Assembly: GCA_029641185.1 (NCBI GenBank)
Contig: JAPWGK010000007.1
Span: 1,364,001-1,428,000, forward strand
Direction of reading: 5' to 3'
Origin: Pseudofabraea citricarpa
Lineage: Eukaryota > Ascomycota > Leotiomycetes > Helotiales > Dermateaceae
Length of the DNA stretch: 64,000 nucleotides
Shown: piece by piece, positions 1-8,954 of the stretch
How positions within the stretch are numbered: the first letter of the stretch is position 1
Layout of the letters: each line of letters opens with the position of its first letter
Made by a program: the position numbers and the translations under genes
Notes under the pieces: model-generated
The model's input: the letters and a program-made list of their open reading frames with translations, nothing else
The model's database searches: none
What the model was told of the DNA's origin: nothing

Positions 1-327
1 GCTTTGCAAACAATCAACGCCAGTCTCCCTCCCAACGAGAAGGAGATCCTGCCGGAAGAGTGTTTAGTATTCGAAGATAGTGTCCCTGGTGTTGAGGCTG
101 GAAGACGGGCCAAGATGAGAGTCGTCTGGGTTCCACATCCTGGCTTGAAGACCGAGTACGAGGGTAGAGAAAAAGATGTCCTGGCTGGTAGAATTGGTCT
201 CGTCGAGATTGGTGACGAGTTCCAACTGGGCGAGGTTGATGATGGATGGGCTCAATATCTCCCCACCCTTGAAGGGTTTCCATATAAAAGTTATGGCATC
301 GAGCCGGCGCCTTTATCAAAAGTATAG
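1..327 (+). CDS. HAD-superfamily hydrolase, 3' end only
   Basis: Partial gene cut by the left window edge; the frame is open from base 1 and ends at TAG 325-327, giving about 108 C-terminal residues. The fragment contains the [16 protein letters not shown] block, which fits motif IV (acidic pair plus DSxxGxxAGxxAGM) of HAD phosphatases of the DL-glycerol-3-phosphatase / HDHD1 (pseudouridine-5'-phosphatase) group. It is followed by VVWVPHPGL, the usual strand and loop after that motif. In the family this part binds Mg2+ and helps position the phosphorylated substrate. The nucleophile Asp and the cap domain would lie upstream, outside the window, so the substrate cannot be judged. The tail of about 60 residues after the motif is typical for the family. 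I am confident of the superfamily and not of the substrate. Confidence 0.8.
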   Translation, partial: ALQTINASLPPNEKEILPEECLVFEDSVPGVEAGRRAKMRVVWVPHPGLKTEYEGREKDVLAGRIGLVEIGDEFQLGEVDDGWAQYLPTLEGFPYKSYGIEPAPLSKV

Positions 328-1392
328 ATTGGCCCTGATTCGTAGGGTGTGTGGCGTTAGCAGAAGGCATAAGAATGCACATAGACGTTTTATATTGGTA
401 CTCTGGTTGTAGCCAGTGCATGAGACCCTCTGTTCCAACGTTGTAGCTTGCAAATGAAGGAAAACCAAGGAAGGCTCCTGAATTCTTGTCAGAAGATGAA
501 AGCAGCGGAGATTGCAAGAGAAGCATACCAAGCATACATGACAGCACTCATCTCGATCACTTCATTAGTTGCGTCACTATAAATCACAAACCTCTCGGCG
601 TCTCGTGTGTAGCTGGGCAATAAATAAGGAAAAACTCAAGAGCTGAGCATATTCCAACAGCAATCAGCAGAGTCTCAGAAAAGCAGACAAGATTAGCTTC
701 TAGTCTTATGGGTTCCTGTTTAGGCTGTGGCGGCGACCACTGGTAGCACTGTACCGTATTTGTAGCGCCTGTGGTTGGAGTGCTTCGCCGCCGGCACTTT
801 CGGAACGTTACACCGAGACGAGGCATTTCCGGCAGTTGACACAGGATTCTTGGCGTCACAATTGGGCAGATCCTGTGAGAGTTTGTGGGGTCATCAATTA
901 GCCTGCCGATCGCTGGACACCAATTTGATTAATCTCTCGGTCCTGGGAATTGGGGGGATGTGATAGGGCACGTCGGCTAAAGCTTAGCTGGTGTACCCCT
1001 TACACCCCTCCCCCCCTAAGGCTCGCTTAACGTGCTCTCTGTTTCTGATTGATGATGGATAGCTCTTGATTGATAGCCTTGTGCTGAGCTTGAAGTCACT
1101 CGCTCAGTTCGGGAACTTCCAGTTGGTCTGGCTGAACACGACTTGATCTATGTCCCTCGTGATGCAACTCTCTTTTCTTTCTTGCTTTGCTCGCTTTCTT
1201 CAGCCTATTCTGCTACCATCTACCTATATCTTTCCGTCTTCTCTCTTCGCATAGTCATGTTATTTTCAACCGTCACTCTTTTACAAAACTCATAGTTGAA
1301 ACTCATTGGTTTCTCCCACTGTACATAGGTATCTACAAAAAGTCATCTCTCCCCAAATATCACCTTCGTTTTTCACCCACACAAAAGCCAAC
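328..1392. other. Intergenic region upstream of the endoglucanase
   Basis: No gene supported. It holds the 3' flank of the HAD gene and the promoter and leader of the GH45 gene. A C-rich tract lies near 996-1016, and pyrimidine-rich stretches fill about 1150-1250 and the last 100 bases before the start codon, as is common in fungal leaders. One GTGGGG at 885-890 fits the SYGGRG consensus bound by carbon-catabolite repressor CreA/Cre1, which often controls cellulase genes; a single site is weak evidence. Short open frames on both strands show no family resemblance. Confidence 0.5.
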
Positions 1393-2112
1393 ATGCTTCC
1401 AACCAACATCCTCCTCGCTCTCCTCCCGCTCTTCCTGCAAGCCGACGCTCTGGCTTCAGGATCCGGCACCACAACGCGCTACTGGGACTGCTGCAAGCCG
1501 TCGTGCGCCTGGTCGGGCAAAGTGTCACTCGCCGGCGGGTCAACACCCGTAGTAACATGCGACAAGTCAAACAACCCACTGTCGGACGTGAACGCTAAAT
1601 CGGGGTGCGACGGCGGGCCAGCGTACCAGTGCTCGAACGAGTCGCCATGGGCCGTGAACGACCAGCTGGCGTACGGCTACGCGGCGGTCAACATCGCCGG
1701 CGGCAGCGAGTCGAGCTGGTGCTGCGCATGCTACGAGCTGACCTTCACGAGCGGACCCGTGGCGGGCCAGAAGATGGTCGTGCAGGCTACGAACACGGGC
1801 GGCGACCTCTCCGGGAACCAGTTCGATCTCAGCATGCCCGGTGGCGGCGTCGGCCTCTTTAATGGCTGCACTGCCCAGTACGGCGCCCCCTCGACCGGCT
1901 GGGGCGCCCAGTATGGTGGGATCTCCTCTAGAGCCGAGTGCGATAACTTCCCTGAACCGCTCAAGCCGGGCTGCTACTGGCGCTTTGATTGGTTCAAGGG
2001 TGCGGATAATCCGACTGTGAGCTTTACGCAGGTTTCTTGCCCGGCTGCTATCTCGAAGAATACCAATTGTATCAGGTCGGATAATAGTGCGGCGCCGGCT
2101 CCTTCTGGTTGA
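1393..2112 (+). CDS. GH45 endo-beta-1,4-glucanase, secreted
   Basis: Intronless gene of 239 residues. Glycoside hydrolase family 45 enzymes cut internal beta-1,4 bonds of cellulose outside the cell with inversion. The first residues ([20 protein letters not shown]) form a signal peptide, probably cleaved near residue 20-21. The family signature [14 protein letters not shown] follows at once, with the catalytic base Asp32. Asp138 (in GGD) and Asp145 (in [13 protein letters not shown]) match the conserved assisting Asp and the proton donor of the Humicola EGV type; the usual NHFD reads NQFD here. The many cysteines of the family fold are present. The protein stops soon after the catalytic domain in a short Ser/Ala/Pro tail, so there is no cellulose-binding module. 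The ATG at 1393 was chosen over an in-frame ATG at 1306 because it opens the signal peptide directly. Neighbours give no cluster context. Confidence 0.93.
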   Translation: MLPTNILLALLPLFLQADALASGSGTTTRYWDCCKPSCAWSGKVSLAGGSTPVVTCDKSNNPLSDVNAKSGCDGGPAYQCSNESPWAVNDQLAYGYAAVNIAGGSESSWCCACYELTFTSGPVAGQKMVVQATNTGGDLSGNQFDLSMPGGGVGLFNGCTAQYGAPSTGWGAQYGGISSRAECDNFPEPLKPGCYWRFDWFKGADNPTVSFTQVSCPAAISKNTNCIRSDNSAAPAPSG

Positions 2113-3202
2113 GGCTGAGCTTGAGGTGGGCTATGAGGTTGTGTGCGTGGAAGGGATGATAGCAAATGTTGTACTTGGAGTGTTGTCTTTGAGGTTGAGA
2201 CTTGGTGATGATTCATCCAGGAGGGATTGTTTAGGTTTTTGTATATAGCTTTCCACATTAAGCGACCATGACGAATTCTTCAAGCTGGCGTCTTGTAGCA
2301 AAGATCTCTCTCGGCGGGTATAACTGCCAAGGCAAGTATTTTAAGTCCGTGTGGAATACCTGTTGTTTTCTTATGCCTCCTATGCAGTCATGTAGTACAT
2401 AACATCGGTTCGTAGTTAAAACAGATATTCGTTCTTCTCGGGGCTCGCCTCTTTATTTGTAATTTTCCTTACCCACACAGACTTGGTTGTAGAAGAGTTT
2501 TATGTAAGCACTTTCCAGATGAAAAGAAAAGAAAGAAAAAGGAGACGAAAATCGTGTCTGAATCTTTTGATTGGATTCCTCAGATGACGTGATATCATAT
2601 TCCTATAAAGGTCTCTGAATCAAATCTAGAGTATCAAGTAAGCTAGCTAGCTACCTGGATCATTCGCGACAACAAAAGTAGATTATCGTGACGTATCTGC
2701 AAATTATTCCAGCTGACGTTTTAAGAGTTAAAGTATCTATTATTTTAATTTGTAAGTAACAAATTTCCCCTTGGCTTACTCGTTAGGAAGCTGTCTATCC
2801 GCCAGGTACCCCAGCTAGTTTTACTTGGTGACAAAAGTCTTAAAGTTAAGCGATCTTCGTCTATCGAACCTCACTTGAGTTTCTTACCGACGAGTAAATA
2901 GAACCTATAAGGACGGGTACGTATTATCTTTCTTTTAAGGTTTATATATTACTTAAGCCATCTTTCTCTCGACTTAATTTTATACCTATGAGTAAATTTA
3001 ACTCAAAAGTACGCCTACCTACCTGGTTAGTATCTTGTTATATTATTACAAGTTATAAGAAGTCAAGCAATCTCATACGGAATTTTATTTGAGCTTAATA
3101 CTTTGAGGATATTCTACCCCGAAGTACTATCACCCACCACCGGACTCAAATATCGATACATCATCGCAAAACTCCAAATTCCATAAACCCTTACCTGACA
3201 CA
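2113..3202. other. Convergent intergenic region with an AT-rich patch
   Basis: Lies between the 3' ends of the GH45 gene (+) and the oxygenase gene (-). I see no gene. From about 2,350 to 3,120 the base composition drops to AT-rich, TpA-rich DNA with few long open frames, unlike the flanking coding DNA. It could be a small, old, RIP-worn repeat or simply relaxed intergenic DNA; no terminal repeats were recognised. Confidence 0.4.
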
Positions 3203-4453
3203 TCAAGCAACAGCCACAGCCACAGCAACACTCTCCTTCTCCTCCTTTCCCATTCCCACCCTCGCCTCAATCTCTTTCTTATCCAAGCGGCTCTGCGCCA
3301 GCCGCCTCCAGACATAATCGCCAGCAACGACAGGCTGATACTTCGGCAACTCACCCGGGGCGACACAGGTATGGAGCGGTTCAACAACGGCATCATAATT
3401 GGCGCCAAAGAAGAACGGGATCGAGTACCTCTCACGACCAGTAGTATTGAGGACGCGATGAACAGTAGAGATGAAGACATCGTTGGACCAGCGGGCGAGC
3501 ATGTCGCCGATATTGACGACGAAGGTGCCCGGGAGCGGGGGCGCCTCGATCCACTCGCCGGCGACGTTGAGGATCTGCAGGCCCGGCTGCTCGCCCTGGC
3601 ACAGGATGGTGAAGCACTCGATGTCGGTGTGGGCGCCGATGCCGAGCGCGTCTGCGTCGCCTGCTGGCTGCGGCGCGTAGTGTATCAGCCGGCCCATGGC
3701 GCCCGGCGTCGAAACCAGCGAGTCGAAGTAGTCGGTCGGCAGCTGCAGCACTTCTGCCAGCAGCCGGATCAGCCGCCTTGCGAGCGTCAGCACGGCGCCG
3801 TAGTATCTTGCGAGCACGCGTTTGAAGTCGGCCAGCTCGGGCCACGCGTTGGGTCCGACCATGGGGTTGTCCTTCCACAGTGCTGCTCGTTTATGGTTAT
3901 TATCATCATCGTTGTTATTAGCAACTAAAGTTTTAGAAAAGAGTTTATATGTGTCCTGCCCTGCTTCATACTCGCAAGAAGATCACATATGAAAAGAAGA
4001 GCAAAAAAAGAAAAAGAAAAAAAAGTATAACTCACAATCCATGCTCTCACTCGGAATATCACTCCCGCTATACAACGGATCCAACTCCCTCTCATAGCCC
4101 CAATTAAAAGCCTCATTAAGATCCGGACGCTTGCTCTCATCCGTCCTAACCTCAGCCGGCGGTTCATAACCCCTAAGGATGGAGGACTTCTTATAGTTGA
4201 TGCGGTTCTTTATTGCCGCGTCCTGGTCGAAGAAGCGCTCGGCCGTGGCGAAGGTGGCCGAGATGACATCCTGCGGCACGCCTGAGTCGGCGATGTAGAA
4301 GAAACCCACGCGCGTGCAGGCATCGCGCAGCGAGCTGATGAGCTCGTCGTGTGCTGCTGTGAGAGAGATGATGGGGATCTCGTCGAAGGAGGCTTTGCGC
4401 GCCGTTTCGGATATGAAGGGCCGTTTGTTGCCCGAGAAGGATGTAAACGCCAT
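3203..4453 (-). CDS. 2-oxoglutarate/Fe(II)-dependent oxygenase (isopenicillin-N-synthase-like)
   Basis: Two exons, 4453-4036 and 3882-3203, with a 153-bp intron (donor GTGAGT); 365 residues. The N-terminal DIOX_N part (about 25-145) has the typical IPIISL and VGFFYIADSGVP segments. The C-terminal double-stranded beta-helix carries the iron ligands His224 and Asp226 (in GAHTDIECFT) and His281 (in STVHRVLNT). Arg291 and Ser293 (in RYSIPFFF) bind 2-oxoglutarate. All key residues are present, so the enzyme should be active. The family hydroxylates, desaturates or cyclises small molecules in the cytosol; fungal members occur in secondary metabolism and in thymine or flavonoid-like oxidation, and the substrate cannot be read from sequence. 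The acceptor is a tandem NAGNAG (GAGCAG): either AG keeps the frame and adds or omits one Ala. The protein ends in an odd alternating Ala/Val run. It lies about 8 kb from the PKS with unrelated genes between, so a tailoring role is only possible. Confidence 0.88.
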
Positions 4454-5093
4454 GGTTTGTTTGGCTCGCGCGTAGCGGCGTATGTTTATGAGTTGGGTCG
4501 TTGGTAATAGCTATTGGAGATACTGACTAGTCGCTTCTTGCACGGGCGTCTCCTCTGCTATGGTTGAATAACCCTCTGCTGCGACTGAATCCTTAGATTT
4601 ACTGGTCCTGTTAGTGTTTATCAAGAATCAGGTTATGTCTTGTTGCGGAGGGAAGACATGTCGCCGGGTTGCTTCCATTGTCAACCTTATATATCAAGCC
4701 GTCGGCAACGGCCCAGCGGGCCTCCGGCACTGCGGAGGAGTTGTTGCAAAGACATCAGTGGGTCATGGACTTGTGAGTGTAAAGGTGGTGTAGATGAAGT
4801 CGAGTACAGTTCGTAAGTGGGGTCCTGCAGATATCCCCACATGGCTACCTCGCTAACGAGGGACGAGTCTTGGAATACTACAGAGGGGACAAAAGTCAAG
4901 CGAAGAATAGTAGGTTTAAGACCAGCTGAATGTGAAAATATAGCATTAATTATAAATCATGAATACTAGCTAAATAAGTAGATACCAATCGAACCCCCAG
5001 AACAGGGTCATCTATCAACAATCTACAGTAGTATAAAAAGGGGACTTTTTTCTTTGCGAGAAACGAGAAAGGACAAGGAAAGCATGCAATCTT
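4454..5093. other. Intergenic region between oxygenase and nitrate transporter
   Basis: Both flanking genes are on the minus strand, so this holds the promoter of the oxygenase and the 3' flank of the transporter. A short open frame on the minus strand (4687-4899) has no recognisable features. From about 4,900 to 5,060 the DNA is AT-rich. No RNA gene or repeat recognised. Confidence 0.5.
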
Positions 5094-6757
5094 TTAGCGA
5101 CCACCGATCTGTCGCTTGTTGATGGGCGGGATCCAGCTGACAGACAAGTTCATGCCAATCATCATGATTCCAATGATCATGATCGCTTTGGCGTAATCGT
5201 GACCCATGTAGCGGAAGACGATCGCGTAGATCACACCTCCCATGTTACCAGTAGCTCCAATAACCCCGGAAACGACACCGTTATTCTTGGGCCAAACGTG
5301 AGGTACCAGAGCATAGTTTGCGCCATTGCCTGCCTCGAGGAAGACGGCCATACCCGCGATGAGTCCGATGAGGGTGCTATGGTCGTGAGAGTCGGTGATT
5401 CCGATAGCAATAAGGAATGCCCCTGCCACGATACCGACGAAATGGATCCACATCTTCTTCACCCACAGAGAATGCGTCTTCTGATACAGAATATCGGCGA
5501 TTATACCGCCGAGGGGACGAGTGATAATATTAAGGAGACCAAACATAGCAGCCCAGTTGGCATTGCCAGTTTGTCCATAGGAGGGAAAGTGCGCGAGGTA
5601 GTACGCTCCCAGGATGGAATTGATGGCCAACTCGGCACCGAATGAGTTGAAGTATGCGAAACCGAGAGCTGGATCAGGGTGTTAGTTGGTTTGATTGTGC
5701 TGAATGTATCGTATAACTTACCAAAGACCTGTAAGGATCCAAGAATACGAGCCGATTCCTTAAGCGAGGGCTTCTCGACCGTCTCACCCTTTGCAATCTC
5801 AATCATCTCACTCTCGCTCATCGGTGCCTCATGATCAAAATCATGTTTTGCACCAGAGATGGCGGCCTCTTCCCGAAGCATCTTCTCATCCTGCGCGACG
5901 GTTGGAGGTGTGACAGTTCCACCACTGCTCGGTTCCTTGCCCATGATCCCCTGCTGCCCAATACTAGCTCCCACTCCATGTGCCTGGAGTGATTCCTGGA
6001 CATGCAAGTGCCGCTCGGACCATTTCCCCGTTGGAGTATCAGGGCACAACAGAATCATCAGTGCCGCAGTAGACACAATAACGATGAACGGGACAATGAA
6101 CGTCACCCTCCATGCTACATGCTCACTAAGCCCATGATCACGCACAAAAGAATCGAAAATGGCTGGCATCATGAAATATGTGATACCGCCTCCTGAGTTG
6201 CCCCAACCGCCTGCGAGAGCATTCGCAGTGCCTACGACATTCTTGTCGAAGAATGCTGTCGACCAGACCTGGCAGGGCACAAACGAGCCGCCAAGGATAC
6301 CGACGAAGAAGCGGATAGTGTAGAGGCCACTAACGCTACTGATAGTGCCGGCGAGGGCAGTAGGAATAGCCCCCATCAGCAGAGTGAGGGCAAAGGTATA
6401 ACGTGGACCGATCTGATCGCATAGGGGTCCGGCAATGAAGCGTACAAGTAGTCTTTATGCAGGTCAGCTGATGCATGTCACGTGATATCAACAGGAGTCT
6501 ACCCACGTAGCACACAGCGACACAATGTTGGAATTGGCGATGTCGGTAGAAGTCAGGTTGAGATCCTTCTTGATGGTGTGCGACAAGAGTGGTGGGAAGG
6601 CATACCATGACCAGAAGGCTACGAAGAAGCCGAACCAGCCAAAGAAGAAGACGCGGCCGTACATGTTGACGACATTGAGGATGGGGATAGAGCGGGCCTT
6701 GTGGTTGACAGGGTTGACCTCGGGCGCTTGCCAGAGGGTAGTGATCTTGAAAGCCAT
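5094..6757 (-). CDS. High-affinity nitrate transporter, NNP family of the MFS (CrnA/NrtA type)
   Basis: Three exons: 6757-6507, 6452-5722 and 5668-5094; introns of 54 and 53 bp; 518 residues, close to the usual size of fungal NrtA. It is an integral plasma-membrane protein that takes up nitrate with protons. Both family nitrate signatures are present: [10 protein letters not shown] at about 164-173 and [11 protein letters not shown] at about 462-472. Arg88 in [14 protein letters not shown] and Arg378 in IITRPLGG match the two substrate-binding arginines of Aspergillus NrtA. A hydrophilic central loop of about 100 residues separates the two six-helix halves, as in other fungal members. The first splice uses donor GTGGGT, chosen because it restores the conserved AT-LLVR junction; the second donor is the strong GTAAGT. 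No nitrate or nitrite reductase gene lies in the window, so the clustering seen in some fungi is absent here or lies elsewhere. Function is confident; exon 1 donor slightly less so. Confidence 0.93.
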
Positions 6758-6995
6758 GTCTGTCTGGTTTTCTGGTTGTCTCTCTTTCTGTTTGTTTGTC
6801 TGTTTCTCTGTCCCTCTATCTCTTCTTTAGACAACGAGAGATACTTATGCTTCTGTGCACCGCAGTCAGCTCAGAGCAAGTACATCTCTCTTGGAGGCTC
6901 TGGCTGCATCCTTTTCCGCGGGTGGCAGCCAGAAAGCGAGATGGCACGGAGATGGAAGGCCTGCCAAGTTGAGAGAAGGGATTTTGCGACGTGCT

Positions 6996-7367
6996 TTTAT
7001 CTTTTGCTTATCTCTTGTTGTTGAGGCTTGTGGATTGTGGAGTACGTAACCTGCCACTGGCTCTTCTTATAGGCTGGGCTCGCTTACCTCGAAAAGTTAT
7101 CACTTGGCTTATCAACAGCGAATGGAAGACATCTCCGCGCATTGATTGTGCTACAGAGACGTCGATGTCTTCTAGCGATACGTCGACGAGTGTATCGTGT
7201 TCGCAGCTATTGATTCCCCTGCTCGGTCTGTCTTATCGCCCTCAAGTGGTGGCATTAAGGCGTGGACAAAGTGATTACCAAGGTTTGATCATGTGATCGG
7301 TTTGCATGTGATCCCGCCCTGGTTCATGCCAAGCCTCAGACCTCATCCACTCCGACAGGGCGATAAG
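6996..7367. promoter_or_regulatory. GATA-motif cluster upstream of the nitrate transporter
   Basis: Several GATAAG-type motifs lie in the first 600 bp before the transporter start: TTTATC at 6996-7001, CTTATC at 7007-7012, GTTATC at 7096-7101, CTTATC at 7108-7113 and 7232-7237, GATAAG at 7362-7367. Fungal nitrate genes are controlled by the GATA factor AreA/NIT2 under nitrogen limitation and by NirA under nitrate. Seven-of-eight matches to the NirA consensus CTCCGHGG occur near 6915 and 7130; none is perfect. GATA motifs are short and arise by chance, so this is suggestive only. Confidence 0.35.
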
Positions 7368-8639
7368 GGTTGATGTGTGGAAATATCCGCGGGGATGAAC
7401 ATGTCGCTGTTCATGTCATCTTACAGCAGGTGGTGGCTTGAAGTATCTTCATACAGTACACTTTATGTGGAAGCAAGTATATGGCAACTGGAGTGAAAGA
7501 TCACATTATCTGCCATTTTCCAAAGGAATTTCCAAGTCAGCGGGTTTGTTTGTAATCATTTTCTAAATCCTCGACAGGTTGGTTTGCGAGCGACTGTATC
7601 TCTGAAGCTGATCAGTCCGTCTTGGGCTTGTTTCCTATTATGAGTTTTGAAAAATACAGCAAACCAAGTCCGAGGAGGACTCGAGATAAAGATAAGTACT
7701 CTGTGCCAGTGCCAGTGCCAGTGCAACAGGCCCCAGTCTTCCCCCAGCGCTGCATCTTGGCATGGGGGTTTTGAGATAAGGTATGTCTAGCACTCTGCAC
7801 AATCTAGCATAATTTCACGACCTCGCTTAGACAGACGATGAGCATAACTTGGCTTGGGTTGCTCTGAGAGTAAGGAGATCTCAGCTAGGTATCTACAACA
7901 GTTCTTTACTGTTCTGTACTGAAATCAAGAAGGCCCCTGCCATCTCGTGAGAGGATTTAAAGGATATATGCGGTGGCCCAAATGACGGTGAAGCCACAGA
8001 ACAGTTTCAATCTAAGCCCTACTCTTGCATCATCACATGGGTAAGAACGAAAGATAAATTTGTCACTACACAAAAGAATGACTTCGTCAGCCAGGAGAAG
8101 CTCACTTTTTTTTCTGTTTTTATTGGCGTGGAAATTCCCTGGCCTGGATTACTGTATGCACAGACCCGAAGTTCCAACTGCACTGCCAATGCCGCCGAGT
8201 TTGCAACTAATCGGCCCAGCCCGACGGCGAAAGATCAAATTTAAATATACTGTAATTGGCTAATCATTATAATAATATTATTATCGTGAGGTTTGAATTT
8301 GATCACGTTCCAACTTAATATAACGTCGGCCTAATTAAAAAACTGGCCCTTTCAAAAAAGGTGAGTGGGGCCTGAGGCAACGATCAACCATATCCCTCAA
8401 CCGCGTGCTGCCACTGTGATGAGGCCCAAAGAGGAAGAAGTGTTGCCGTGTCGCGGCTACTGTGCTTGGTAGAGTTCCATAGCGGGTGTCGGGAGGGATG
8501 TCCAAGTCATCATGGGAGAGCTGCAGAAAATGGACGATTGGAGCATATCGGTTCAGGTGCAAACGAAATACAGCACGCAGGTTTGGATGCTTGGATGACA
8601 ACTAATTAAACTCACGGCTTTATGCATCCAGAGGCCGAG

Positions 8640-8880
8640 AGACCCAGATATCCTGATATCCCTTTGCTCTCTTCTGTATCGTTTTCTTTGTCTCCCCCCA
8701 CTTCGTCCTTTCATGCGTCGTCTCTTCTGCATCTGTCTTTGATCTCTCTTCAGCCCTTCATCTTACTCTTTGTCCTCCTCCTCCTCCTCCTCCTCATCCT
8801 CCTTCTCCACATACGGTCGATGATTCGTCTGCTTTCTGTTTGTTGGATTATTTTACTTTCTGTCTCTGGCTATCTTTGAG
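8640..8880 (+). promoter_or_regulatory. Pyrimidine-rich promoter/leader with a CTC microsatellite
   Basis: About 240 bp of strongly CT-biased plus-strand DNA directly before the membrane-protein gene, including a short CTC/TCC microsatellite at about 8774-8796. CT-rich tracts before the start codon are a common feature of promoters and leaders in filamentous fungi. Assigned by position and composition only. Confidence 0.35.
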
Positions 8881-8954
8881 CTACTTCCGAGACAGTCTTA
8901 CCCGTCAGAAAAAAAACAGAAAAACCTGGCAAGATCGGTGCGGGATAGGAGTAC

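Larger units (their letters stand above)
6758..8954. other. Divergent intergenic region, about 2.2 kb
   Basis: Separates the nitrate transporter (-) from the unknown membrane-protein gene (+). I find no coding region: the short open frames on either strand overlap each other without family resemblance. Positions about 8,230-8,340 are AT-rich. The last 320 bp are pyrimidine-rich and belong to the leader of the right-hand gene. No RNA gene was recognised. Confidence 0.5.

Noticed and set aside
1605..1862. 85-codon plus frame inside the GH45 gene
   Set aside because: Shifted frame of the cellulase coding region, without any motif.
3432..3878. 148-codon minus-strand frame of Arg/Ala/Gly-rich composition
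   Set aside because: Out-of-frame shadow of oxygenase exon 2; composition typical of the wrong frame of GC-rich coding DNA.
3371..3928. 185-codon open frame on the plus strand antisense to the oxygenase
   Set aside because: It mirrors the GC-rich exon 2 of the oxygenase; the minus frame carries all family motifs and this one none.
4975..5010. TCGAACCCCC-like box suggesting a tRNA T-arm on the minus strand
   Set aside because: No matching acceptor stem, D-arm or anticodon arm could be folded around it.
5199..5645. 148-codon plus frame opposite the nitrate transporter
   Set aside because: Antisense shadow of transporter exon 3.
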